Shown one piece after another: positions 13,683 through 20,234 of a stretch of 21,671 bases of DNA (the stretch's first letter is position 1; each line of letters opens with the position of its first letter). The stretch spans positions 1 to 21,671 of the forward strand of contig CANCQD010000030.1 of assembly GCA_947380285.1 (NCBI GenBank), read 5' to 3'. The notes beneath the pieces are model-generated. The model had not been told where the DNA came from and did not search any database. It worked only from the letters and a program-made list of their open reading frames with translations. The position numbers and the translations under genes were made by a program. This DNA is from Burkholderiaceae bacterium (lineage in GTDB: Bacteria; Pseudomonadota; Gammaproteobacteria; Burkholderiales; Burkholderiaceae).

Positions 13683-14540
13683 TCAGCCCAACTGATACCA
13701 ATCTTGAATTACCTGCCAAGCTTCCTCCGCTGTCTCTGAAAAGTGAATACTCTGCATATCTTCTTCATCAATCACACCAAATTCCACCATCTGCTTAAAG
13801 TTCAGCATCTCATTCCAGTAGCCCGTGCCCACCAAAATCACCGGAATGGGTATAACCTTTTTGGTTTGGATCAGGGTTAAGACCTCAAACAACTCATCAA
13901 AGGAACCAAAACCTCCTGGATAGGCGACGATTGCCCTAGCCCTCAACATAAAATGCATCTTGCGCAACGCAAAGTAATGAAAGCGAAAACTGAGTCCTGG
14001 GCTAATGTACTGATTTGGCTTCTGCTCCCGAGGGAGGCTGATATTAAAACCAATGGTTTTATCGCCCGCTTCAAATGCCCCGCGGTTAACTGCTTCCATA
14101 ATGCCAGGACCGCCACCAGTGCAGATATGAAGCTTATTAGAATCTTTCTTTTGGGTTGCGTTGTAAGCTGCCACTAGCGCACCGAATTCTCGCGCTGACT
14201 CATAGTACTTGCTATGAAGAAGTGCTTTATTAGCAGATGCAATCTCGTCCGTAGTCTTTGCTTTTGCTTTGAGCTCCAACGCTTGCTCATGACTAACAAA
14301 ACGAGTAGAGCCAAAGACGGTAATCGTATGGTCAATACCTTGCTCTTTGAGCAGAACTTCGGGCTTCAGTAGCTCTAATTCAAAGCGAATGCCCATCGTT
14401 TCTCTACGAACTAAAAATGCTTCGTCATCAAATGCAAACTTATAAGAGTCCTCTGAATCCTCCTCTGATAATTGACTCTGATGAAGATCCAAAAACTCCG
14501 TAATAGTTTGCGAGTTATGAACGGGTAGCTTGGGGCTCAT
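13683..14540 (-). CDS. LOG-family (TIGR00730) nucleoside-5'-monophosphate phosphoribohydrolase-like protein
   Basis: A 285-residue Rossmann-fold protein of the LOG family. The diagnostic nucleotide-binding motif is Y-P-G-G-F-G-S-F-D-E (207-216, consensus PGGxGTxxE), with G-G-G-P-G-I-M-E-A-V-N-R-G-A (142-155) as the second glycine-rich loop and the V-F-G-S-T-R strand at 75-80. LOG proteins cut the N-glycosidic bond of (often cytokinin-type) nucleoside monophosphates; many bacterial members are called lysine decarboxylase in error. It is longer at the N-terminus (about 70 residues, acidic) than plant LOG, as in a known longer bacterial subgroup. AGGA lies ten bases before ATG 14540. It heads the minus-strand trio with the channel-like and flavoprotein genes. 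Confidence 0.88.
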   Translation of the reverse strand: MSPKLPVHNSQTITEFLDLHQSQLSEEDSEDSYKFAFDDEAFLVRRETMGIRFELELLKPEVLLKEQGIDHTITVFGSTRFVSHEQALELKAKAKTTDEIASANKALLHSKYYESAREFGALVAAYNATQKKDSNKLHICTGGGPGIMEAVNRGAFEAGDKTIGFNISLPREQKPNQYISPGLSFRFHYFALRKMHFMLRARAIVAYPGGFGSFDELFEVLTLIQTKKVIPIPVILVGTGYWNEMLNFKQMVEFGVIDEEDMQSIHFSETAEEAWQVIQDWYQLG

Positions 14541-14637
14541 ATTGCAACTTTCCTAGTCTCTATAACGTCATCTTAACTCGCAGGCTAAATTAGTGTTAAT
14601 ACCTAGTTCAATCAAAGATATGGGCTTCTAGGGATTA

Positions 14638-14664
14638 TCGGGATTTACCCAGCGCTCATCCCGA
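14638..14664. repeat. Inverted repeat upstream of the 67-residue peptide gene
   Basis: TCGGGAT (14638-14644) and ATCCCGA (14658-14664) form perfect 7-base arms around 13 bases. No T-run follows on either side, so it is not an obvious terminator. It lies 42 bases before the ATG of the small membrane peptide and could be an operator or a leader hairpin. The arms are seen; the role is inferred. Confidence 0.45.
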
Positions 14665-14705
14665 GTTAATATCAGTTTAATTTCAACTAAATCGAAGGAA
14701 AAGCA

Positions 14706-14909
14706 ATGAGCAACCGTTCAATCATCATCATGGTACTAGTCTTAGTTGGTGCCACAGCCTATTTACTCCTCAAAGGTGATGGCAACATTGACATGGGTGG
14801 CGAAAAGCATGGTGCAGAAGCTGCACATATGGAAGAAGCTAAAAAAGATGCTCCAGCTGCTGCTCCAGCCGCTCCTACTGCAGCTCCAGCTGCTGATGCT
14901 AAGAAGTAA
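14706..14909 (+). CDS. Small single-span membrane peptide with Ala/Pro-rich tail
   Basis: A 67-residue protein of unknown function. One hydrophobic segment (residues 5-22, I-I-I-M-V-L-V-L-V-G-A-T-A-Y-L-L-L) is followed by an acidic and His-containing stretch (about 24-45) and a low-complexity Ala/Pro tail ending in D-A-K-K. There is no good signal-peptidase site, so it is probably an anchored protein with its tail in the periplasm. GAAGGA six bases before the ATG is a good ribosome binding site, and a strong terminator follows, which together argue for a real, separately expressed gene. Low-complexity tails of this kind evolve fast, so homology will be hard to trace. Confidence 0.72.
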   Translation: MSNRSIIIMVLVLVGATAYLLLKGDGNIDMGGEKHGAEAAHMEEAKKDAPAAAPAAPTAAPAADAKK

Positions 14910-14927
14910 TCTTTTCTTTTGCGTATA

Positions 14928-14953
14928 AAACCGCGGTCCGCCGCGGTTTTTTT
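14928..14953 (+). terminator. Strong rho-independent terminator
   Basis: AAACCGCGG (14928-14936) pairs perfectly with CCGCGGTTT (14941-14949) around the tetraloop TCCG, followed by an unbroken T-run to 14953. It ends the transcript of the 67-residue peptide gene. The next gene starts only 15 bases beyond it. Confidence 0.92.
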
Positions 14954-14967
14954 ATCTCCATATTTTA

Positions 14968-15786
14968 ATGAAGTCACTACTTTTTCTACTCACATCGCTT
15001 GTGCTTCTGTGCTCATCTCAATTTGCTATTAGTCAATCATCTGCCACCATGAAAACCATTGATTCCATATCGCTCACCTCTTTTGCGCCAACTGGCACTC
15101 TGCGTGTCGGCATTAATTTAGGCAATCCCATTCTTGCAAACGAAGATCCCGCTTCAAAAAATCTATATGGAGTAACAATTGATATAGCCAATGAAATTGG
15201 AAAACGTATTTCATTGCCTGTGCGACTCATCCCCTTCAAAACTGCGGGCGCAACGGTCGACGCAGTTAAGACTAGAGATATCGATTTAATATTTGTGGCA
15301 ATCGATCCCGTTCGCGGCGCCGATATCAGCTATACCCCAGCTTATATTCAAATTGAAGGGGCTTATATGGTCAAGACTTCATCCCCTTTAAAGACGAATG
15401 CAGAGGTGGATGCTGTAGGCAATGAAATCGTCGTTGGGAAAGGAAGCGCCTATGATCTTTATCTGACGCGTGAGATTAAGAATGCCGCTCTGTTAAGAGC
15501 AGCGAGCTCGCAAGTAGTAATTGATGACTTTATGTCTGGGCTAGGAAATGTGGCGGCAGGTGTAAAGCAGCAGTTAGAAAGTGACGCAAAGCGCTACGAA
15601 GGACTCCGCATGCTACCAGGTCGTTTCATGGTTATTCATCAAGCGATTGGCATTCCAAAGTCCAGGCCTAGCTATGAAAGCACCAATGCTTATTTGAGTA
15701 GTGTTATTACAGAATTAAAGCAATCTGGATTTGTAGCTGAAGCCATGAAGCGTCACAACATCCAAGGCGCAAAAGTAGCCGACTAA
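14968..15786 (+). CDS. Orphan ABC-type extracellular solute-binding protein (family 3-like)
   Basis: A 272-residue periplasmic binding protein. The signal peptide spans about residues 1-22 (M-K-S-L-L-F-L-L-T-S-L-V-L-L-C-S-S-Q-F-A). The mature domain has the order of SBP family 3: G-T-L-R-V-G-I-N opening strand, Y-G-V-T-I-D-I-A-N-E-I-G-K-R motif, the D-A-V-K-T-R-D-I-D-L-I-F-V helix-strand, I-S-Y-T-P-A-Y in the hinge region and V-V-G-K-G-S-A-Y-D at the second lobe. Family 3 proteins bind amino acids or similar small solutes. No ABC permease or ATPase genes are beside it. It starts right after a strong terminator and no ribosome binding site is visible; ATG 15049 would remove the signal peptide and is rejected. 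Confidence 0.85.
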   Translation: MKSLLFLLTSLVLLCSSQFAISQSSATMKTIDSISLTSFAPTGTLRVGINLGNPILANEDPASKNLYGVTIDIANEIGKRISLPVRLIPFKTAGATVDAVKTRDIDLIFVAIDPVRGADISYTPAYIQIEGAYMVKTSSPLKTNAEVDAVGNEIVVGKGSAYDLYLTREIKNAALLRAASSQVVIDDFMSGLGNVAAGVKQQLESDAKRYEGLRMLPGRFMVIHQAIGIPKSRPSYESTNAYLSSVITELKQSGFVAEAMKRHNIQGAKVAD

Positions 15787-15800
15787 TTGCTCTAACTAAG

Positions 15801-17216
15801 CTAGCACTGATAAGAACGTAAACGCTCAGGGATAATGACATTATCCCAATGCAATTCTTCTCTAATGCTTGCAGCCAATACCGAAGATGATTCTGGCTCA
15901 CCGTGTACAACAAATACTGCATTCGGAGGACGCTCAAACCCCTTGAGCCAGTCTAGTAATCCGGCCTGATCGGCATGGGCAGATAAACCGCCGATCGTAT
16001 GGATCGAGGCTTTTACAAGCACCTCCTCACCAAACAATCGTACCTTCTGCGCCTTATCGACCAAGCGCCTACCAAGACTTCCGTAAGCCTGAAATCCCGT
16101 TATCACAATGGCATTTTGTGCCCGCGGCAAATTGCTGGCTAGATGATGCACTATACGACCAGCATCACACATACCGCTGGCAGAAATAATAATTGCACCG
16201 CCCTTAATTTTATTTAGCGCCTTAGATTCTTCAACATCGGCGATAAAGCGAAGATCTGCTGCGCCTGGATTATTTTTATACCAATCAAAAGTGGCCTGGG
16301 ACTGGCCATCTAATTGAGAGAAAAAATGCTGTGTGAGATGGGTTGCTGCAGTAGCCATCGGTGAATCTACCCAAATATTTAAATGGGGTAGGCGACCCCT
16401 TCTGACCAAGTCAATCAAAAGAAATAGTATTTCTTGAGTACGCCCAACCGCAAAAGCAGGCATCACTACATTGCCATGTGCAGCTATCGTTGATGAAATC
16501 ACCTCAACCAACTCATCCTCAGTATCTTGCAAGCTGCGATGTAGGCGATCACCATAGGTAGATTCAACTACAACGATATCCGCACTTTTAATTAGATCAG
16601 GGTCAGGCATTAAGACCTTCCCCTTCATGCCAATATCTCCCGAAAAGACACATGACTTTTTATCAAGCCCATCTTCTTTAATGTTGATAAGAGCAATTGC
16701 GGAACCTAAAATATGGCCAGCATTACGAAACTCTAGCTGGATTCCTGGCAAGAATTCAACTAACTGCCCATACTCCAATGGCTGGAACTGGGTCAGCGTC
16801 ATCTCAACCTCTTCCATGGAATATAAGGCAACCGGCACTTCTCCGCGCCACTTCCCAGCCTTTATCTTTCTCTGCGCCCTCTCTACATCTGCGCGCTGCA
16901 AATGGGCACTGTCGAGCAACAGAATTTTCAATAACTCAAAGGTAGCATTTGTACAGTAGATGGGCCCCGAAAATCCTTGTGCGCAAAGACGAGGCAATAA
17001 ACCACTATGGTCAATGTGCGCATGTGTTAACACGACAAAATCGAGATCTTTTGGTGAGAATGGTAATGGTTCGAGATTTTTATTGGTGGCCTCTCGCCCA
17101 CCCTGAAACATTCCATAGTCAACCATGAAATGTCTGAGCTTTCCAGATAACATGACCTCAACTGAATGACGTGAACCCGTTACCTCGCCTGCCGCACCAA
17201 GAAATTGGATCTTCAT
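15801..17216 (-). CDS. Metallo-beta-lactamase/beta-CASP RNase
   Basis: A 471-residue MBL-fold beta-CASP protein of the YsH1/CPSF-73-like bacterial group, predicted to be a zinc-dependent RNA endo/exonuclease. MBL motifs: D33 with the V-D-Y-G-M-F-Q-G strand, T-H65-A-H67-I-D69-H70-S-G (motif 2), N-A-G-H168-I-L-G-S-A (motif 3) and F-S-G-D194-I-G (motif 4). Beta-CASP motifs: V-V-E-S-T-Y-G-D (A), P-A-F-A-V-G-R-T-Q-E with the following helix, S-A-S-G-M-C-D-A-G-R (B) and G-G-L-S-A-H-A-D-Q (C), then V-H-G-E. Length is normal. AAGGAG lies 12 bases before the ATG, a rather long spacing. It is divergent from nnrD across 64 bases and converges on the binding-protein gene with 14 bases between. Confidence 0.93.
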   Translation of the reverse strand: MKIQFLGAAGEVTGSRHSVEVMLSGKLRHFMVDYGMFQGGREATNKNLEPLPFSPKDLDFVVLTHAHIDHSGLLPRLCAQGFSGPIYCTNATFELLKILLLDSAHLQRADVERAQRKIKAGKWRGEVPVALYSMEEVEMTLTQFQPLEYGQLVEFLPGIQLEFRNAGHILGSAIALINIKEDGLDKKSCVFSGDIGMKGKVLMPDPDLIKSADIVVVESTYGDRLHRSLQDTEDELVEVISSTIAAHGNVVMPAFAVGRTQEILFLLIDLVRRGRLPHLNIWVDSPMATAATHLTQHFFSQLDGQSQATFDWYKNNPGAADLRFIADVEESKALNKIKGGAIIISASGMCDAGRIVHHLASNLPRAQNAIVITGFQAYGSLGRRLVDKAQKVRLFGEEVLVKASIHTIGGLSAHADQAGLLDWLKGFERPPNAVFVVHGEPESSSVLAASIREELHWDNVIIPERLRSYQC

Positions 17217-17280
17217 GCGATCAGGATACTCCTTCCTATAATTAGCTCAATACCGCCCAATTCAGAGCGATACTACTCAT

Positions 17281-18165
17281 ATGAACTCGCAACTAGCCAC
17301 CTTAGACGCTCTCAAGTTAACCAAGCTACTGCGGCGCAAACCCGCAGAACATAAAGGTAATGCTGGGAAAGTTGTTTTAATAGGTGGTGCGCCAGGAATG
17401 GCTGGCGCCCTTATTTTGGCGGGTAATGCCTGCTTACATCTAGGTGCCGGCTGGACTATCTTGGAAATGTTAGACCCTGCTTCAGCGCATGCTGACGCCA
17501 ATCAACCTGAACTCATGATTCGTCTTGCCAAAGACAATATTGAGGAAGTGCTCATCGCTACACAGCCTGATGTCATTGCCATAGGTCCAGGACTTGGTAA
17601 ATCGGAATTGGCTTATCAATGTCTACGCGCATCACTTACCTATCCCAAGATTCCATTGGTTATTGATGCTGATGCTCTCAATCTTATTAGCGAGAATGAA
17701 GAGCTATTAGCCTGCTTGAAGCAACGTAATACCGATTTTCCAGGGCTTACAGTTCTCACCCCTCACCCTGGCGAAGCAGCTAAGCTTTTAAAGACCACAA
17801 CGGAAGTAGTGCAAGGCAATCGCGTAGATGCCATTCAACAACTCATTGAACTTACACAATCGATTGTGGTTCTGAAGGGACAGCACACTCTCATTGCCTC
17901 ACCACAACATCCACCCGCTCAGTGTCTCGCCGGCAACCCGGGTATGGGTACTGGGGGCATGGGAGATATTCTGACGGGAAGTATTGCTGCTATCGCCGGT
18001 CAAGGCATTCGCCATCAACTGGATCTCTGGCAAGCCACCGGGATTGCAGTTGAGCTACATGCCCATGCGGCAGATAGCCTAGTGAGCAAAGGGGTTGGGC
18101 CTATTGGTCTTACTCCCTCTGAGACCATTTTAGAAATGCGAGCACTTCTCAATAAACTGTTATAA
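17281..18165 (+). CDS. nnrD: ADP/ATP-dependent NAD(P)H-hydrate dehydratase
   Basis: A 294-residue ribokinase-fold enzyme that converts damaged S-NAD(P)HX back to NAD(P)H at the cost of a nucleoside triphosphate or diphosphate. Motifs of the carbohydrate-kinase-like (YjeF C-terminal) family: G-K-V-V-L-I-G-G-A-P-G-M-A-G-A (29-43), A-I-G-P-G-L-G (100-106), V-I-D-A-D-A-L-N (127-134), L-T-P-H-P-G-E (159-165) and N-P-G-M-G-T-G-G-M-G-D229-I-L-T-G, with D229 as the catalytic base. The NAD(P)HX epimerase domain (NnrE) fused to it in E. coli is absent and must be encoded elsewhere, a common split. It is 6 bases from the DMT transporter gene. No clear Shine-Dalgarno is seen. Confidence 0.93.
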   Translation: MNSQLATLDALKLTKLLRRKPAEHKGNAGKVVLIGGAPGMAGALILAGNACLHLGAGWTILEMLDPASAHADANQPELMIRLAKDNIEEVLIATQPDVIAIGPGLGKSELAYQCLRASLTYPKIPLVIDADALNLISENEELLACLKQRNTDFPGLTVLTPHPGEAAKLLKTTTEVVQGNRVDAIQQLIELTQSIVVLKGQHTLIASPQHPPAQCLAGNPGMGTGGMGDILTGSIAAIAGQGIRHQLDLWQATGIAVELHAHAADSLVSKGVGPIGLTPSETILEMRALLNKLL

Positions 18166-18171
18166 ATAGCG

Positions 18172-19149
18172 ATGCATTCTGTAAGCGCAGCTCACCATCA
18201 TCGACGCTATCTCTATGGCATTTTGATGGCCGGCGTAGGTTCCATGCTTTTCTCTGGAAAAGCCATTCTGGTGAAACTAGCCTTTGAACACGGAGCGGAT
18301 GCAGAAACTTTTTTGGCCTTGCGCATGCTCATGGCTCTTCCCTTGTTTTGGGGAATCTTCTGGTGGGAATCTCGCCGTAAAGAAATGGCCCCAACTACCT
18401 GGCTTGATCGCGGTAAATTATTTTTCCTCGGCTTTTTAGGATACTTCTTAGCAAGCTATATCGACTTCTTGGGTCTTCAATACATCTCGGTTGGTCTTGA
18501 AAGAATTGTTCTTTATCTCACACCTACGATTGTTCTATTGATCTCCTATTTTGTTTTAAAGAAACCCGTTTCTCGATTGCAGTGGTATGCATTAGTCGTT
18601 GGCTACATCGGGGTTTTTATCGTCTTTATTCAAGATGCCAGCTCTACCGGAATCAGTGCTTGGTTTGGCATGGCCCTTGTATTTGGAAGTGCTTGTTCCT
18701 ATGCAGCCTATATGATTGGCGCCGGCGAGATGGTCAATCGCATTGGTAGCGTTCGCTTAGTTGTCTATGCAAGCTCCGCGTCCGCCATTATGAGTATTAT
18801 CCAGTCAACCATTCATAATCCGTTGGCAATTTTTCAACAATTGCCGCAGATCTATTGGTTTAGCCTTCTAAATGCTAGTTTGTGCACTGTCATTCCAATG
18901 CTACTGATCATGATTGCTATTAATCGGATTGGGTCACCCTTAGTGGCACAAGCTGGAATACTGGGTCCAGTGTCTACCCTCTTCATGGGGTATTTCATTT
19001 TGGCAGAACCCATTACCTGGACGCAAATTAGCGGGATGACTTTGGTTATTGCGGCGATGTGGCTGCTAGTGCGCAAGGATGCTCCAATAAAAAAATCACC
19101 AGACCCCAAAAGATCTGATGATTTCGATAGTGCAGAACCCCTTAATTAA
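18172..19149 (+). CDS. DMT-superfamily (EamA) metabolite exporter
   Basis: A 325-residue inner-membrane protein with about ten hydrophobic segments arranged as two EamA repeats (roughly 15-150 and 165-305), as in RhaT/YdcZ-type drug/metabolite transporters. The first repeat shows G-x-x-x-F-S-G-K-A-I-L-V-K and L-R-M-L-M-A-L-P, the second A-x-x-x-Y-A-A-Y and the G-P-V-S-T-L-F-M-G-Y-F-I-L-A-E-P pattern before the last helix, both typical of the family. The substrate is unknown. It starts 6 bases after nnrD and is co-transcribed with it. The last 20 residues form a Lys/Asp/Pro-rich tail whose DNA also encodes an antisense terminator (see that entry). Confidence 0.9.
   Translation: MHSVSAAHHHRRYLYGILMAGVGSMLFSGKAILVKLAFEHGADAETFLALRMLMALPLFWGIFWWESRRKEMAPTTWLDRGKLFFLGFLGYFLASYIDFLGLQYISVGLERIVLYLTPTIVLLISYFVLKKPVSRLQWYALVVGYIGVFIVFIQDASSTGISAWFGMALVFGSACSYAAYMIGAGEMVNRIGSVRLVVYASSASAIMSIIQSTIHNPLAIFQQLPQIYWFSLLNASLCTVIPMLLIMIAINRIGSPLVAQAGILGPVSTLFMGYFILAEPITWTQISGMTLVIAAMWLLVRKDAPIKKSPDPKRSDDFDSAEPLN
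19089..19122 (-). terminator. Intrinsic terminator of the Lys-rich gene, inside the DMT coding region
   Basis: On the minus strand, ATCATCAGA and TCTGGTGAT pair over nine bases with a single G-U wobble, around a 10-base loop, followed by seven T. It lies about 40 bases past the stop of the Lys-rich gene and within the last 60 bases of the convergent DMT transporter gene. On the plus strand the A-run precedes the stem, so it cannot terminate the transporter message. Confidence 0.7.
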
Positions 19150-19156
19150 AGGGGTT
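19136..19156. repeat. Hairpin between convergent genes
   Basis: AACCCCTT (19136-19143) and AAGGGGTT (19149-19156) form a perfect 8-base stem with loop AATTA, overlapping the DMT stop codon. Neither side carries a solid T-run, so at best it is a weak terminator or an RNA 3'-end stabiliser for the plus-strand message. Confidence 0.55.
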
Positions 19157-19164
19157 GATTTACT

Positions 19165-19431
19165 TTACTGAGCTGCAGCGTCAGCGGCTGGTTTAGATTT
19201 CTTCTTCGATTTCTTTTTCGCTTTTTTCTCAGCCTTTTTTTCTTTCTTGGCTTTTTTCTTAGCTTGCTTCTCGGCAGACTTTTCAGTTGGAGTTGAAGTA
19301 GGCGCAGCTACAGGAGCCGCGGCTGGTGTTGTTGCAGGAGCTGGATCAGCAGCCATCACAGTAATTGGAGTAATACCGATAGCGGTAGCAATAAGGGAGG
19401 CTAGGCTCAGGCGCACAATACGTGAAAACAT
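19165..19431 (-). CDS. Secreted Lys-rich low-complexity peptide (acid-shock-protein-like)
   Basis: An 88-residue exported protein. The start is ATG 19431, with GGAG six bases upstream; an in-frame TTG (19443) overlaps that site and is rejected. A classic signal peptide (residues 1-27, ending V-M-A before A28) is followed by an Ala/Pro/Thr spacer (28-49) and a block with 18 lysines between 51 and 80, then a short A-A-D-A-A-A-Q end. The layout (signal, Pro/Ala linker, basic repeats) recalls the periplasmic acid-shock protein Asr, but no exact repeat proves it. It might buffer or coat anionic surfaces or nucleic acid in the periplasm; this is inference. It has its own terminator inside the neighbouring transporter gene. 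Confidence 0.75.
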   Translation of the reverse strand: MFSRIVRLSLASLIATAIGITPITVMAADPAPATTPAAAPVAAPTSTPTEKSAEKQAKKKAKKEKKAEKKAKKKSKKKSKPAADAAAQ

Positions 19432-19512
19432 GTCATTCTCCAAGAGGGTTTGTGGATAATTTGATAATACTCAAAAATTTGACATTAATGCTTCATTTTT
19501 AAAAGGTTGGTT

Positions 19513-20142
19513 ATGGGCCATTTCCCCAGCGACATTTTTACTGAGCCCCAAGGCTATTCAGTAAACACCTTAGAGCAGCTTGGGCCCTTGACTGGCTTAG
19601 CCGGAATTTGGGAAGGCATTCGTGGTTTAGATGTCAAACCCAAAGCTGAGGGCCCAAAGAAGCAAGCTTATGTGGAACGCATTGAGCTTCAACCTATCGA
19701 CCCTCAAACAAATGGCCCTCAATTGTTTTATGGCTTGAGATATCACACCCACATCACCAAACCTGATCAAGTCAAGACCTATCATGATCAGGTTGGCTAT
19801 TGGTTATGGGAGCCTGCGACCGGTAGCGTGATTCATACACTGAGCATACCGCGTGGCATGATTACGATGGCCACAGGCAACACCACCTCAGATGCAAAGC
19901 AATTTGAGCTTTACGCCAAAGAAGGCGATCGATGCGCAGGAATATCATCCAACCCATTCTTAGATTACGCATTTCGAACGGTAGAGTTTCGTATTCAGGT
20001 ATCCACCCATAATGATGGCACTTGGTCTTATGAGCAGGACACTGTCATGAAGATCAAAGATCAGACAGAACTATTCCATCACGTAGACAACAACACGCTT
20101 CATAAAATTGGTGACGCTACCCCAAATCCCCTAGCTAGATAA
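19513..20142 (+). CDS. Nitrobindin-like haem-binding beta-barrel protein (DUF1794/THAP4-type)
   Basis: A 209-residue protein of the FABP-like haem-binding beta-barrel family. The start at ATG 19513 follows AAAAGG; an upstream in-frame TTG at 19507 is less likely. Family features in order: L-G-P-L-T-G-L-A-G-I-W-E-G (first strand), E-R-I-E-L-Q-P-I-D-P, Q-L-F-Y-G-L-R-Y-H, H-D-Q-V-G-Y-W-L-W-E-P-A-T-G, S-I-P-R-G-M, the P-F-L-D-Y-A-F-R-T segment and F-H-H-V-D-N-N-T-L near the end, where a His near the C-terminus binds haem in nitrobindins. It is cytoplasmic, with no signal peptide. Inferred role: ferric haem binding with NO or peroxynitrite chemistry. It is slightly longer than the usual 160-190 residues. 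Confidence 0.85.
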   Translation: MGHFPSDIFTEPQGYSVNTLEQLGPLTGLAGIWEGIRGLDVKPKAEGPKKQAYVERIELQPIDPQTNGPQLFYGLRYHTHITKPDQVKTYHDQVGYWLWEPATGSVIHTLSIPRGMITMATGNTTSDAKQFELYAKEGDRCAGISSNPFLDYAFRTVEFRIQVSTHNDGTWSYEQDTVMKIKDQTELFHHVDNNTLHKIGDATPNPLAR

Positions 20143-20179
20143 GTCACTTCATCAATTTGGATTTAATTTCCCTAGATGT

Positions 20180-20210
20180 AATAAAGGCCATCGCTTGATG
20201 GCCTTTATTT
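20180..20210. terminator. Bidirectional terminator between convergent genes
   Basis: AATAAAGGCCATC (20180-20192) and GATGGCCTTTATT (20197-20209) form a perfect 13-base stem closed by GCTT. T-rich ends occur on both strands, so it can stop both the beta-barrel gene and the aminotransferase gene, which converge here. Confidence 0.88.
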
Positions 20211-20234
20211 GAGATGCTGAACTACTTGAGTTGA

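Noticed and set aside
17237..17242. TATAAT between the MBL RNase and nnrD as the nnrD -10 box
   Set aside because: The hexamer is perfect but the nearest -35-like sequence (TTGGAT) is 23 bases away; spacing is wrong.
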